DNA from: Bacteroidales bacterium
GTDB taxonomy: Bacteria > Bacteroidota > Bacteroidia > Bacteroidales > VadinHA17
DNA: 5,556 nucleotides
NCBI GenBank assembly: GCA_003162595.1
Contig: PMNJ01000005.1
Coordinates: 2,552 to 8,107, forward strand
Direction of reading: 5' to 3'
Shown piece after piece: positions 1-4,873 of this stretch; position 1 is the stretch's first letter; each line of letters opens with the position of its first letter. Below the pieces are notes generated by a model. The model saw only the letters and a program-made list of their open reading frames with translations, ran no database searches and was not told the origin of the DNA. The translations under genes and the position numbers were made by a program.

Positions 1-93
1 CACTATATTAAAATCTTGCCAGGTGATAAGGTAAAAGTTGAAATGTCACCATATGATTTAACAAAAGGAAGAATAACGTTCAGGTATAAATAA
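1..93 (+). CDS. infA: Translation initiation factor IF-1, C-terminal part (5' end outside window)
   Basis: The first 30 codons, in frame 1 and ending in TAA, encode the end of an IF-1 protein: HYIKILPGDKVKVEMSPYDL followed by TKGRITFRYK. The GDKV-VEMSPYDLTKGRI-FR pattern is the diagnostic last strand region of the IF-1 OB fold. IF-1 is a cytoplasmic protein of about 72 residues that binds the 30S A site during initiation and works with IF-2 and IF-3. Only about the last 40 percent is visible, so the start cannot be judged. The next gene, rpmJ, begins 14 bp after the stop codon, the usual infA-rpmJ-rpsM order at the end of the spc operon. The call is firm despite the short length because both motif and synteny agree. 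Confidence 0.95.
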   Translation, partial: HYIKILPGDKVKVEMSPYDLTKGRITFRYK

Positions 94-107
94 GAAATAT
101 TAAGGTA

Positions 108-224
108 ATGAAAGTAAGAGCATCTGTAAAAAAGCGCAGCGCTGACTGTAAAATAGTCAGAAGAAAAGGTCGCATTTACGTTATTAATAAGAAAAATCCC
201 AAGTTCAAACAGAGACAGGGATAA
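108..224 (+). CDS. rpmJ: 50S ribosomal protein L36 (bL36), zinc-free form
   Basis: This 38-codon gene starts MKVRASVKKRSADCKIVRRK and ends NKKNPKFKQRQG, the full length and pattern of bL36. L36 is a small basic protein of the large subunit that helps stabilise 23S rRNA near the peptidyl-transferase side. The zinc-binding form has a Cys-Cys-Cys-His set at about positions 11, 14, 27 and 33. Here only Cys14 remains; positions 11, 27 and 33 are Ser, Asn and Phe. The protein therefore should not bind zinc, as in other Bacteroidota L36 proteins. The gene lies 14 bp after infA and 39 bp before rpsM. The ATG at 108 is the only sensible start. No Shine-Dalgarno sequence precedes it beyond a weak AAGG at 102-105. 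Confidence 0.96.
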   Translation: MKVRASVKKRSADCKIVRRKGRIYVINKKNPKFKQRQG

Positions 225-263
225 TTTTAACTAATTTTGCAACTCATTTAAGAAAAGTTTTAT

Positions 264-641
264 ATGGCACGTATTGTTGGTGTAGATTTACCAAGAAATA
301 AAAGAGGCGAAGTTGGCTTGACTTACATCTACGGAGTAGGCAGGAGCATTGCACAGAAAGTACTCGATGAGGCTGGTGTTGACAGAAACGCAAAGGTCCA
401 GGACTGGACTGATGATCAGATCAATACTATCCGTAGGATTCTGAATGATAACTATAAGCTTGAAGGTGAACTTCGTTCAGAGACACAAATGAACATTAAA
501 AGGCTTATGGATATTGGCTGTTATCGTGGTGTTCGTCACAGAATTGGTCTTCCTGTCAGAGGGCAGAGCACAAAGAATAACGCCAGAACCCGTAAAGGGA
601 GAAAGAAAACCGTTGCAAACAAGAAAAAAGCTACTAAATAA
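264..641 (+). CDS. rpsM: 30S ribosomal protein S13 (uS13)
   Basis: The product has 125 residues, normal for uS13. It starts MARIVGVDLPRNKRGEVGLT. A helix-hairpin-helix-like segment with the IYGVGRSIAQKVLDEAGV pattern lies at residues 22-39. The conserved C-terminal rRNA- and tRNA-contacting stretch RHRIGLPVRGQSTKNNARTR lies at 91-110, followed by a lysine-rich tail. S13 sits in the head of the small subunit, forms bridges to the large subunit with S19 and L5, and touches the P-site tRNA through its tail. The leader (AAGAAAAGTTTTAT) is A-rich with no Shine-Dalgarno match. The gene is followed after 7 bp by rpsK, so the two are surely cotranscribed. Confidence 0.98.
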   Translation: MARIVGVDLPRNKRGEVGLTYIYGVGRSIAQKVLDEAGVDRNAKVQDWTDDQINTIRRILNDNYKLEGELRSETQMNIKRLMDIGCYRGVRHRIGLPVRGQSTKNNARTRKGRKKTVANKKKATK

Positions 642-648
642 ATAGACT

Positions 649-1038
649 ATGGCAAAGAAGACTGGAGCATTAAAAAAGAGGGTCGTTAAGGTTGAACCTT
701 CAGGCCAGGCACATGTTCATTCATCATTCAATAATATTATAGTTACACTGACAAATAATTCCGGTCAGGTTATCTCATGGGCATCTGCAGGTAAGATGGG
801 ATTTAAAGGTTCCAAAAAGAATACACCTTATGCAGCTCAGATGGCATCTGAAGAGTGTGGGAAAGTGGCCTATGATCTTGGATTAAGAAAAGTGAAAGTA
901 TTTGTAAAAGGTCCTGGGTCGGGTCGCGAATCAGCAATCAGATCTATCAGCAACGTTGGTATAGAAGTCACTGAAATCGTTGACGTAACTCCGATGCCTC
1001 ATAACGGCTGCCGTGCTCCTGGAAGAAGACGAGTATAA
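649..1038 (+). CDS. rpsK: 30S ribosomal protein S11 (uS11)
   Basis: The 129-residue product is full length for uS11. Residues 20-35 (QAHVHSSFNNIIVTLT) and 86-100 (VKGPGSGRESAIRSI) are the family's signature rRNA-binding segments. The C-terminus DVTPMPHNGCRAPGRRRV carries Asn119-Gly120, which aligns with the site modified to isoaspartate in E. coli S11. S11 lies on the 30S platform near the 3' end of 16S rRNA, contacts S6/S18/S21, and helps select mRNA. It follows rpsM by 7 bp and precedes rpsD by 44 bp. Its start is unambiguous (MAKKTGALKKRVVKVE), again without a Shine-Dalgarno sequence. Confidence 0.98.
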   Translation: MAKKTGALKKRVVKVEPSGQAHVHSSFNNIIVTLTNNSGQVISWASAGKMGFKGSKKNTPYAAQMASEECGKVAYDLGLRKVKVFVKGPGSGRESAIRSISNVGIEVTEIVDVTPMPHNGCRAPGRRRV

Positions 1039-1082
1039 AAAAATATGTAATTGATTATTTTAAGATATAAATTTATTGAACA

Positions 1083-1691
1083 ATGGCAAGATATACTGGC
1101 CCAAGAACAAGAATAGCAAGAAAATTCGGTGAACCGATTTTCGGTCCCGATAAGCATATGGAGAGGAAAAATTTTCCTCCCGGACAGCACGGAATGAACA
1201 AGAAAAGGAAGAAGACTTCAGAATATGGTGTTCAGCTTAAGGAAAAACAGAAAGCAAAGTATACATACGGTATGCTTGAACGTCAGTTCCGGAACACTTT
1301 TGAGAAAGCATCAAAAAGTAAGGGGGTAACCGGAGAAGTATTGCTGCAACTTTTAGAATCCCGTCTCGATAACGTTGTCTACCGTTTGGGCGTTGCTCCT
1401 ACAAGGGCAAGTGCGCGGCAGCTCGTTTCTCACAGGCATATGACTGTTAATGGAACCGTAGTGAACATTCCTTCATTTCAGCTCAAACCCGGTGATATTA
1501 TCGGTGTTCGTGAGAAATCGAAGTCACTGGAATCGATAGTTGATTCACTGACAACCAAAAAGTATTCTAAACTTTCATGGCTCGAGTGGGATGACACACA
1601 AATGGCTGGTAAATTTATGAACTTGCCTGAACGTACTGATATTCCTGAAAACATCAAGGAACAACTTATTGTTGAATTGTATTCCAAGTAA
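1083..1691 (+). CDS. rpsD: 30S ribosomal protein S4 (uS4), cysteine-free form
   Basis: The product has 202 residues. The N-terminal part (1-90) carries the MARYTGPR-RIARKFGEPIFG opening and the FPPGQHG motif. The S4 RNA-binding domain spans about 92-155, with SRLDNVVYRLGVAPTRASAR at 93-112 and LVSHRHMTVNG following. The protein ends IVELYSK. S4 is a primary 16S rRNA binder that nucleates assembly of the 30S body and, with S3 and S5, forms the mRNA entry site. In E. coli it also represses the alpha operon; no such leader structure is evident here. There is no cysteine, so this is the form without the N-terminal zinc ribbon. rpoA begins 19 bp after the stop codon. Confidence 0.98.
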   Translation: MARYTGPRTRIARKFGEPIFGPDKHMERKNFPPGQHGMNKKRKKTSEYGVQLKEKQKAKYTYGMLERQFRNTFEKASKSKGVTGEVLLQLLESRLDNVVYRLGVAPTRASARQLVSHRHMTVNGTVVNIPSFQLKPGDIIGVREKSKSLESIVDSLTTKKYSKLSWLEWDDTQMAGKFMNLPERTDIPENIKEQLIVELYSK

Positions 1692-1710
1692 TAATATTAA
1701 GAAAAATTCT

Positions 1711-2703
1711 ATGGCCATTTTATCTTTCCAGAAGCCTGATAAAGTAATAATGCTGGAAGCGGACGACAAACACGGAAAATTTGAATTCCGTCCGCTTGAA
1801 CCTGGCTATGGTATTACTGTCGGCAATGCACTACGAAGAATTCTTCTCTCTTCATTAGAGGGTTTTGCCATAACAACGGTTAAGATTGAGGGTATTGACC
1901 ATGAGTTCTCTACCATAACTGGTGTAATGGAAGATGTCACCGAGATCATCCTGAACCTGAAACAGGTTCGCTTCAAAAGGACGGTTGAGGATGTTGATCA
2001 CGAGAAAGTTACGATCAAAGTGAGTGGTCAGGATGTATTTAAGGCCGGCAACATTAGCTCTGCTTTGACCGGATTCGAGGTACTAAACCCCGAACTGGTT
2101 ATATTCAGAATGGAACCGGACGTAAAGATACAAATAGAACTTACTATCAATAAAGGTAGAGGTTATGTTCCTGCTGAAGAAAACGAACCGGTCGACAGTG
2201 AATTCGGACTTATCGCTATTGATGCTATTTTTACTCCTACAAGGAATGTAAAATATTCTATTGAAAACTATCGTGTAGAGCAGAAAACTGATTATGAGAA
2301 ACTTCTTTTCGAGATTGAGACAGATGGATCGATTCATCCGAAAGATGCTCTTAAAGAAGCTGCAAAAATTCTCATATATCACTTTATGCTTTTCTCCGAT
2401 GAGAAAATCACCCTCGATTCGGATGATAAGATGGCAAATGAGGAGTTTGATGAGGAAGTACTGCATATGCGGCAGTTGCTCAAAACAAAACTGGTCGACC
2501 TCGATCTTTCAGTGAGAGCACTTAATTGCCTGAAAGCTGCAGAAGTTGAAACACTTGGTGACCTTGTAAAGTTTAATAAGAACGACCTTCTTAAATTCAG
2601 AAACTTCGGCAAGAAATCTCTCACTGAGCTTGATGAATTGCTCGAATCCATGAGCCTTTCATTTGGAATGGACGTAAGTAAATATAAGTTAGAGAAAGAT
2701 TAA
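1711..2703 (+). CDS. rpoA: DNA-directed RNA polymerase subunit alpha
   Basis: Starting at the ATG at 1711 (MAILSFQKPDKVIMLEADDK), the product has 330 residues, the usual size in Bacteroidota. An in-frame ATG at 1669 exists, but it lies inside rpsD and would add 14 residues unlike any RpoA start, so it is rejected. The N-terminal assembly and dimerisation domain occupies about 1-230, with PGYGITVGNALRRILLSSLE at 31-50. The C-terminal domain spans about 255-325, with LSVRALNCLKAAEVETLGDL at 266-285 and FRNFGKKSLTELDELLESM at 296-314. Arg269, Asn272 and Cys273 align with E. coli Arg265, Asn268 and Cys269 of the DNA- and activator-contacting surface. Alpha dimers start RNA polymerase assembly and contact UP elements and activators. 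Its place between rpsD and rplQ is the classic alpha-operon position. Confidence 0.98.
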   Translation: MAILSFQKPDKVIMLEADDKHGKFEFRPLEPGYGITVGNALRRILLSSLEGFAITTVKIEGIDHEFSTITGVMEDVTEIILNLKQVRFKRTVEDVDHEKVTIKVSGQDVFKAGNISSALTGFEVLNPELVIFRMEPDVKIQIELTINKGRGYVPAEENEPVDSEFGLIAIDAIFTPTRNVKYSIENYRVEQKTDYEKLLFEIETDGSIHPKDALKEAAKILIYHFMLFSDEKITLDSDDKMANEEFDEEVLHMRQLLKTKLVDLDLSVRALNCLKAAEVETLGDLVKFNKNDLLKFRNFGKKSLTELDELLESMSLSFGMDVSKYKLEKD

Positions 2704-2731
2704 TTTGAAAACTGGTTAAGGAAATAGAGAA

Positions 2732-3277
2732 ATGCGACATAATAAAGTTATTAACCATTTAGGAAGAACAAGTTCACACAGGAAGGCAATGCTTTCGAAC
2801 ATGGCTACATCACTTATCCTTCATAAGAGGATTACTACAACAACTGCCAAAGCTAAAGCACTTCGTACTTTTGTAGAACCGCTTATTACTAAATCAAAAG
2901 ATGATTCAACACACTCAAGGAGAGTGGTATTCAGTTATCTGAAAGATAAGACTGCAGTTGCTGAATTGTTCAGAGAAGTATCCCCGAAAATCGCTGAGCG
3001 TCCGGGTGGTTACACACGTATATTAAAGATTGGCAACAGGATAGGAGACAATGCAGATATGTGCATTGTGGAGCTTGTTGATTATAATGAAGCTATGCTT
3101 GGCGGGGAAGCTGCAAAAACCAAAACAACCAGAAGAAGGAGAACAACTAAGAAAAAAGAAGAAGTTGTTGCTGAAACAAAAGCTCCTAAAGCTGTCAAGA
3201 CAAAGGAAGAAAAGATTGAGAAAGCTGCTGAAAAAACGGAAGAAGCTACCGGAGAATCAGTTCTGGAAGAAAAATAG
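2732..3277 (+). CDS. rplQ: 50S ribosomal protein L17 (bL17) with long charged C-terminal tail
   Basis: Residues 1 to about 121 form a complete bL17 core: MRHNKVINHLGRTSSHRKAM at the start, the TTTAKAKALR-FVEPLITKSK segment at 36-56, and the closing pattern RPGGYTRILKIGNRIGDNAD at 90-109 followed by MCIVELVDYNE. L17 is an early-binding protein near the peptide exit of the 50S subunit. The protein is 181 residues, about 60 longer than the E. coli type. The extra part, from about residue 124, is made almost wholly of Lys, Glu, Ala, Thr and Arg (for example TTRRRRTTKKKEE), with the basic block first and an acidic/alanine block last. Such tails are known in Bacteroidota L17 and are probably disordered. 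The gene follows rpoA by 28 bp and is the last of the operon, with a terminator 22 bp downstream. Confidence 0.97.
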   Translation: MRHNKVINHLGRTSSHRKAMLSNMATSLILHKRITTTTAKAKALRTFVEPLITKSKDDSTHSRRVVFSYLKDKTAVAELFREVSPKIAERPGGYTRILKIGNRIGDNADMCIVELVDYNEAMLGGEAAKTKTTRRRRTTKKKEEVVAETKAPKAVKTKEEKIEKAAEKTEEATGESVLEEK

Positions 3278-3299
3278 GATGAAGAAAAATTATAAATCT

Positions 3300-3337
3300 A
3301 AAAGGGATGAGAGATTAACAGCTTAATCCCTTTTTTT
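3300..3337 (+). terminator. Intrinsic terminator of the ribosomal/rpoA operon
   Basis: AAAAGGGAT (3300-3308) pairs perfectly with ATCCCTTTT (3326-3334) around a 17-nt loop, and the T run continues to 3337. It begins 22 bp after the rplQ stop and precedes the enolase-derived gene, so it most likely ends the long ribosomal transcript. The stem has only three G-C pairs, so some read-through is possible. Confidence 0.8.
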
Positions 3338-3375
3338 ATGTATTACATAATTGTATAATATTTAAATAAAAATTT

Positions 3376-3810
3376 ATGGGTCAGATAGTTAGTGTTCATG
3401 CCCGGGAGATTCTTGATTCACGTGGCAATCCAACAATTGAAGTGGATGTAATGACAACAAGTGGTTATTTTGGAAGAGCAGCAGTACCATCCGGTGCCTC
3501 GACCGGAGAAAACGAAGCTCTTGAACTGAGTTGTGCAAACTCTATCCTAATCAAAGTCAACCATATCGGTTCTCTTACTGAGACCCTGAATTGTATTGAG
3601 ATGGCTCACAGGGCAGGTTACACAACCGTTACATCACACCGTTCGGGCGAAACCGAAGATACCACAATAGCCGATATCGCTGTTGCCACTAATTCGGGCC
3701 AGATCAAGACCGGATCTGCCAGCAGAACAGACAGGATTGCAAAATATAATCAATTACTGAGAATTGAAGAAACTCTCGGTAACCTGGCTGTATATGGGCA
3801 CAAAAAATAA
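3376..3810 (+). pseudogene. eno: Internally deleted enolase (in-frame remnant, catalytically incomplete)
   Basis: The reading frame is open for 144 codons, whereas enolase has about 430. Residues 1-51 match the enolase N-terminus, with REILDSRGNPT at 10-20 and the active-site loop VPSGASTGENEALEL at 37-51. From Cys53 the sequence jumps to the C-terminal quarter: ANSILIKVN at 54-62, SHRSGETED at 87-95, GQIKTGSASR at 108-117, and YNQLLRIEE at 124-132. The junction is at about 3526-3534. By yeast numbering Ser39, Lys345 (Lys60), His373 (His88) and Lys396 (Lys111) remain. Glu168, Glu211 and the magnesium ligands Asp246, Glu295 and Asp320 are gone, so 2-phosphoglycerate dehydration cannot work. 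Position 63 is His where the family has Gln (NQIG). The flanks look normal: an A-rich leader and a terminator just downstream. Either a real in-frame deletion or an assembly collapse could explain it. I see no clear promoter match. Confidence 0.9.
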
Positions 3811-3831
3811 AAGTATTGGTTTTATAATTAG

Positions 3832-3860
3832 AAGGTTGCAAGTATAGGCAACCTTTTTTT
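3832..3860 (+). terminator. Intrinsic terminator after the eno remnant
   Basis: AAGGTTGC (3832-3839) and GCAACCTT (3848-3855) form a perfect 8-bp stem with an 8-nt loop, and seven T residues run from 3854 to 3860. It lies 21 bp after the stop codon and marks the end of the eno transcript. Confidence 0.88.
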
Positions 3861-3863
3861 GTC

Positions 3864-3942
3864 CCGCTGATCTCGCTGATTTTCGCAGAAATGGAGAATT
3901 TATTAACTTCTGATTATCAGCGTTAATCTGCGTTATCTGCGG
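3864..3942. repeat. Imperfect inverted repeat of CGCWGAT-type units
   Basis: Two 28-nt arms (3864-3891 and 3915-3942) face each other across 23 nt. Read in the same sense, the arms begin CCGCTGATCTCGCTGATT and CCGCAGATAACGCAGATT. They differ at eight positions; seven are A/T swaps and one is C/A. Each arm is itself built of three units of the form CGCWGAT spaced about 10 nt. Similar CGCTGAT/CTGCGTTAATCTGCG elements are widespread between genes of Bacteroidota and other environmental bacteria. It codes for nothing I would accept, although a reverse-strand frame runs through it. Confidence 0.75.
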
Positions 3943-3955
3943 AAAAATCATTTAA

Positions 3956-3997
3956 TTCTCCCATTCCCCTCGTCTCCCTCTCTCCCCGTCATTCTCT
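3956..3997. repeat. Pyrimidine-rich tract
   Basis: Of 42 bases, 38 are C or T on the + strand (only 3963, 3972, 3988 and 3991 are purines). The tract lies between the CGCWGAT inverted repeat and the dyad upstream of the noncoding RNA promoter. No function is evident. Confidence 0.6.
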
Positions 3998-4035
3998 GTA
4001 AATGCACAATACCACATTCTATTGGATTTCCCGCC

Positions 4036-4057
4036 GTTATTAACAATTGTTGATAAC
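4036..4057. promoter_or_regulatory. 22-bp dyad, possible operator or DnaA-box-like pair
   Basis: GTTATTAACAA (4036-4046) and TTGTTGATAAC (4047-4057) are inverted copies with a single mismatch and no spacer. The dyad lies about 40 bp upstream of the -33 element of the putative RNA promoter, a fitting place for a dimeric regulator. Read inward from each side, the arms contain TTATTAACA and, on the other strand, TTATCAACA. These differ at two positions and one position from the DnaA box TTATCCACA. Whether any protein binds is unknown. Confidence 0.35.
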
Positions 4058-4096
4058 TTCTGTTTGTATTGGGTTTATAACAACGAACTTTATTTC

Positions 4097-4127
4097 ATTG
4101 TTTTTTGAGATTCCTGATGTAAATTTG
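4097..4127 (+). promoter_or_regulatory. Bacteroidota-type promoter for the structured RNA
   Basis: TAAATTTG (4120-4127) is an exact match to the Bacteroidota -7 element TAnnTTTG. ATTG at 4097-4100 sits 19 bp upstream and can serve as the -33 element (consensus TTTG). Transcription would be expected to start near 4132-4136, just before the folded region. Both match and position support the call, though such motifs do occur by chance in AT-rich DNA. Confidence 0.6.
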
Positions 4128-4132
4128 ATTCT

Positions 4133-4628
4133 ATCAGGTGAGCGATAAAAGACTGCTCAAAAGATGTGGAGACGGAAAAGGTTACTTAAATGAAACAAGA
4201 TCCGTTTCAGTCAGACCCTCGGGTCTGCGCACCAGGAGAGCCGAAGCCTGAACTACACGGACTTCGCGTCTGGAATGTTCAGTAGTCAACGAAAACCGGA
4301 AACGTTCTTTCAGAGATTGAGTCACAGGGCTTCAGTAAATGAAGGGCTTCGGCCCCGGGTTCTCTGAAACTGATACAATATCCTTCGGGAAATATGTACC
4401 AGCGCCTGAATGACACTTCGTCCCGGAATCCCGGCTTGCCGGGGAGAAAGGACAGCCGGAAGGTTCTGCTGTAACAGGCAAAGCCCGAAAGCCAGGGGTT
4501 GCAGAAACAGGTCTCGTATCTGACGATGCAGCCGGTCAGAATAACAGTAATCTGGCATCGTTTACAGCCTTGGTTGTCTACGATGAATGGGAACTAATCC
4601 TAGTGATGAGTTCCCATTATTGTTTTTA
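4133..4628 (+). ncRNA. Putative large structured noncoding RNA of unknown class
   Basis: This stretch of about 490 nt is visibly more GC-rich than its flanks and has no convincing ORF. It is packed with + strand hairpins: 4140-4144/4154-4158; 4169-4176/4201-4208 (8 bp, one G-U); 4212-4217/4222-4227; 4248-4253/4277-4282 enclosing 4258-4262/4268-4272; 4308-4316/4361-4369 (9 bp, perfect) enclosing 4330-4334/4340-4344 and 4344-4347/4352-4355; 4381-4383/4388-4390; 4404-4408/4475-4479 enclosing 4430-4434/4439-4443 and 4452-4456/4468-4472; and 4523-4529/4555-4561. Two of them have C(UUCG)G tetraloops, which supports the + strand as the RNA. A promoter match lies just upstream, and a perfect terminator closes the region. 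I find no RNase P motif (GAGGAAAGUCC), no tmRNA tRNA-like ends and no SRP core. A group II intron 5' part (domains I-III) without ORF and domain V is the main alternative. The 5' end is inferred from the promoter. Confidence 0.65.
4586..4628 (+). terminator. Intrinsic terminator of the structured RNA
   Basis: AATGGGAACT (4586-4595) and AGTTCCCATT (4609-4618) form a perfect 10-bp stem around a 13-nt loop, followed by ATTGTTTTTA. The T-rich side lies on the + strand only, so it terminates transcription coming from the putative RNA gene. Confidence 0.85.
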
Positions 4629-4655
4629 TACCCCCTATATAGATTGCCCCCCTTC

Positions 4656-4671
4656 TCCCGCTTGGGCGGGA
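4656..4671. repeat. Short GC-rich palindrome
   Basis: TCCCGC (4656-4661) pairs with GCGGGA (4666-4671) across the 4-nt loop TTGG. No T tract follows directly, so a terminator role is unlikely. It is the first of three closely spaced palindromes between the RNA gene and ubiD. Confidence 0.55.
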
Positions 4672-4698
4672 TAAATTCGCTAAATGTGTCTGAATTAT

Positions 4699-4714
4699 TC
4701 CCCCTTCAGGGGGA
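4699..4714. repeat. CCCCC/GGGGG palindrome
   Basis: TCCCCC (4699-4704) pairs with GGGGGA (4709-4714) across the loop TTCA. It lies only 2 bp before the next, longer palindrome and may be part of the same repeat element. Confidence 0.55.
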
Positions 4715-4716
4715 TA

Positions 4717-4744
4717 GTAGGGACGTTGCAGGCAACGTCCCTAC
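4717..4744. repeat. Perfect 13-bp inverted repeat (intergenic REP-like palindrome)
   Basis: GTAGGGACGTTGC (4717-4729) is the exact inverse of GCAACGTCCCTAC (4732-4744), separated by two bases. Palindromes of this GTAGGGACGTTGC type recur between genes in many Bacteroidota and other environmental genomes, so this is probably one copy of a dispersed family. A 2-nt loop favours a cruciform or a dimeric binding site over a normal RNA hairpin. No T run follows. Confidence 0.75.
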
Positions 4745-4818
4745 AACAAAATGAAATCCCTGTACCATAACATATCATGTCCCTGTAATTACCGGTATGA
4801 CAAATTAGAGAATCAATT

Positions 4819-4852
4819 TTTGCAACTGATATTGGCTTATTCAATATCTTTG
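4819..4852 (+). promoter_or_regulatory. Bacteroidota-type promoter for the ubiD-family gene
   Basis: TATCTTTG (4845-4852) matches TAnnTTTG exactly, and TTTG at 4819-4822 lies 22 bp upstream as a -33 element, slightly longer than the usual spacing. Transcription would start near 4857-4861, giving a leader of about 15 nt before the ATG at 4874. Confidence 0.55.
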
Positions 4853-4873
4853 GATTTCAGAAGATAATCGTTT

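Noticed and set aside
1669..1710. Upstream in-frame ATG that would lengthen RpoA by 14 residues
   Set aside because: It lies inside the end of rpsD, and the added residues do not resemble any RpoA N-terminus. The ATG at 1711 gives the usual MAILSFQKP start and 330 residues.
2083..2466. Reverse-strand frame of 127 codons opposite rpoA
   Set aside because: It lies wholly antisense to a certain gene, has unusual Ile/Phe/Ser-rich composition, and has no start context. It is a shadow of rpoA codon usage.
3101..3277. CRISPR-like or tandem repeat in the A/G-rich end of rplQ
   Set aside because: The apparent repetition comes from Lys and Glu codons in the L17 tail. There is no regular unit or spacer.
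3754..3951. Reverse-strand frame of 65 codons across the CGCWGAT inverted repeat
   Set aside because: It reads through the terminator and the repeat arms, and its residues simply reflect the repeat units. Such repeat-derived frames are a common false gene call.
4190..4285. 31-codon ORF within the structured RNA (ATG at 4190, TAG at 4283)
   Set aside because: It has no recognisable motif and coincides with several RNA hairpins. A frame this short is expected by chance. Conservation of its codons would be needed to take it seriously.
4322..4558. Reverse-strand frame of 78 codons opposite the structured RNA
   Set aside because: It has no family resemblance. The compensating stems, the UUCG loops, the promoter and the terminator all point to a + strand RNA instead.
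4133..4628. RNase P RNA, tmRNA, 6S or SRP RNA
   Set aside because: The RNase P P4 motifs, the tmRNA tRNA-like ends with a T-arm, the single long 6S hairpin and the SRP core were each looked for by eye and not found.
4752..4787. Direct repeat TCCCTGTA in the spacer before ubiD
   Set aside because: It is two copies of an 8-mer about 20 bp apart, with no further symmetry or link to a promoter. It is too short to claim a function.
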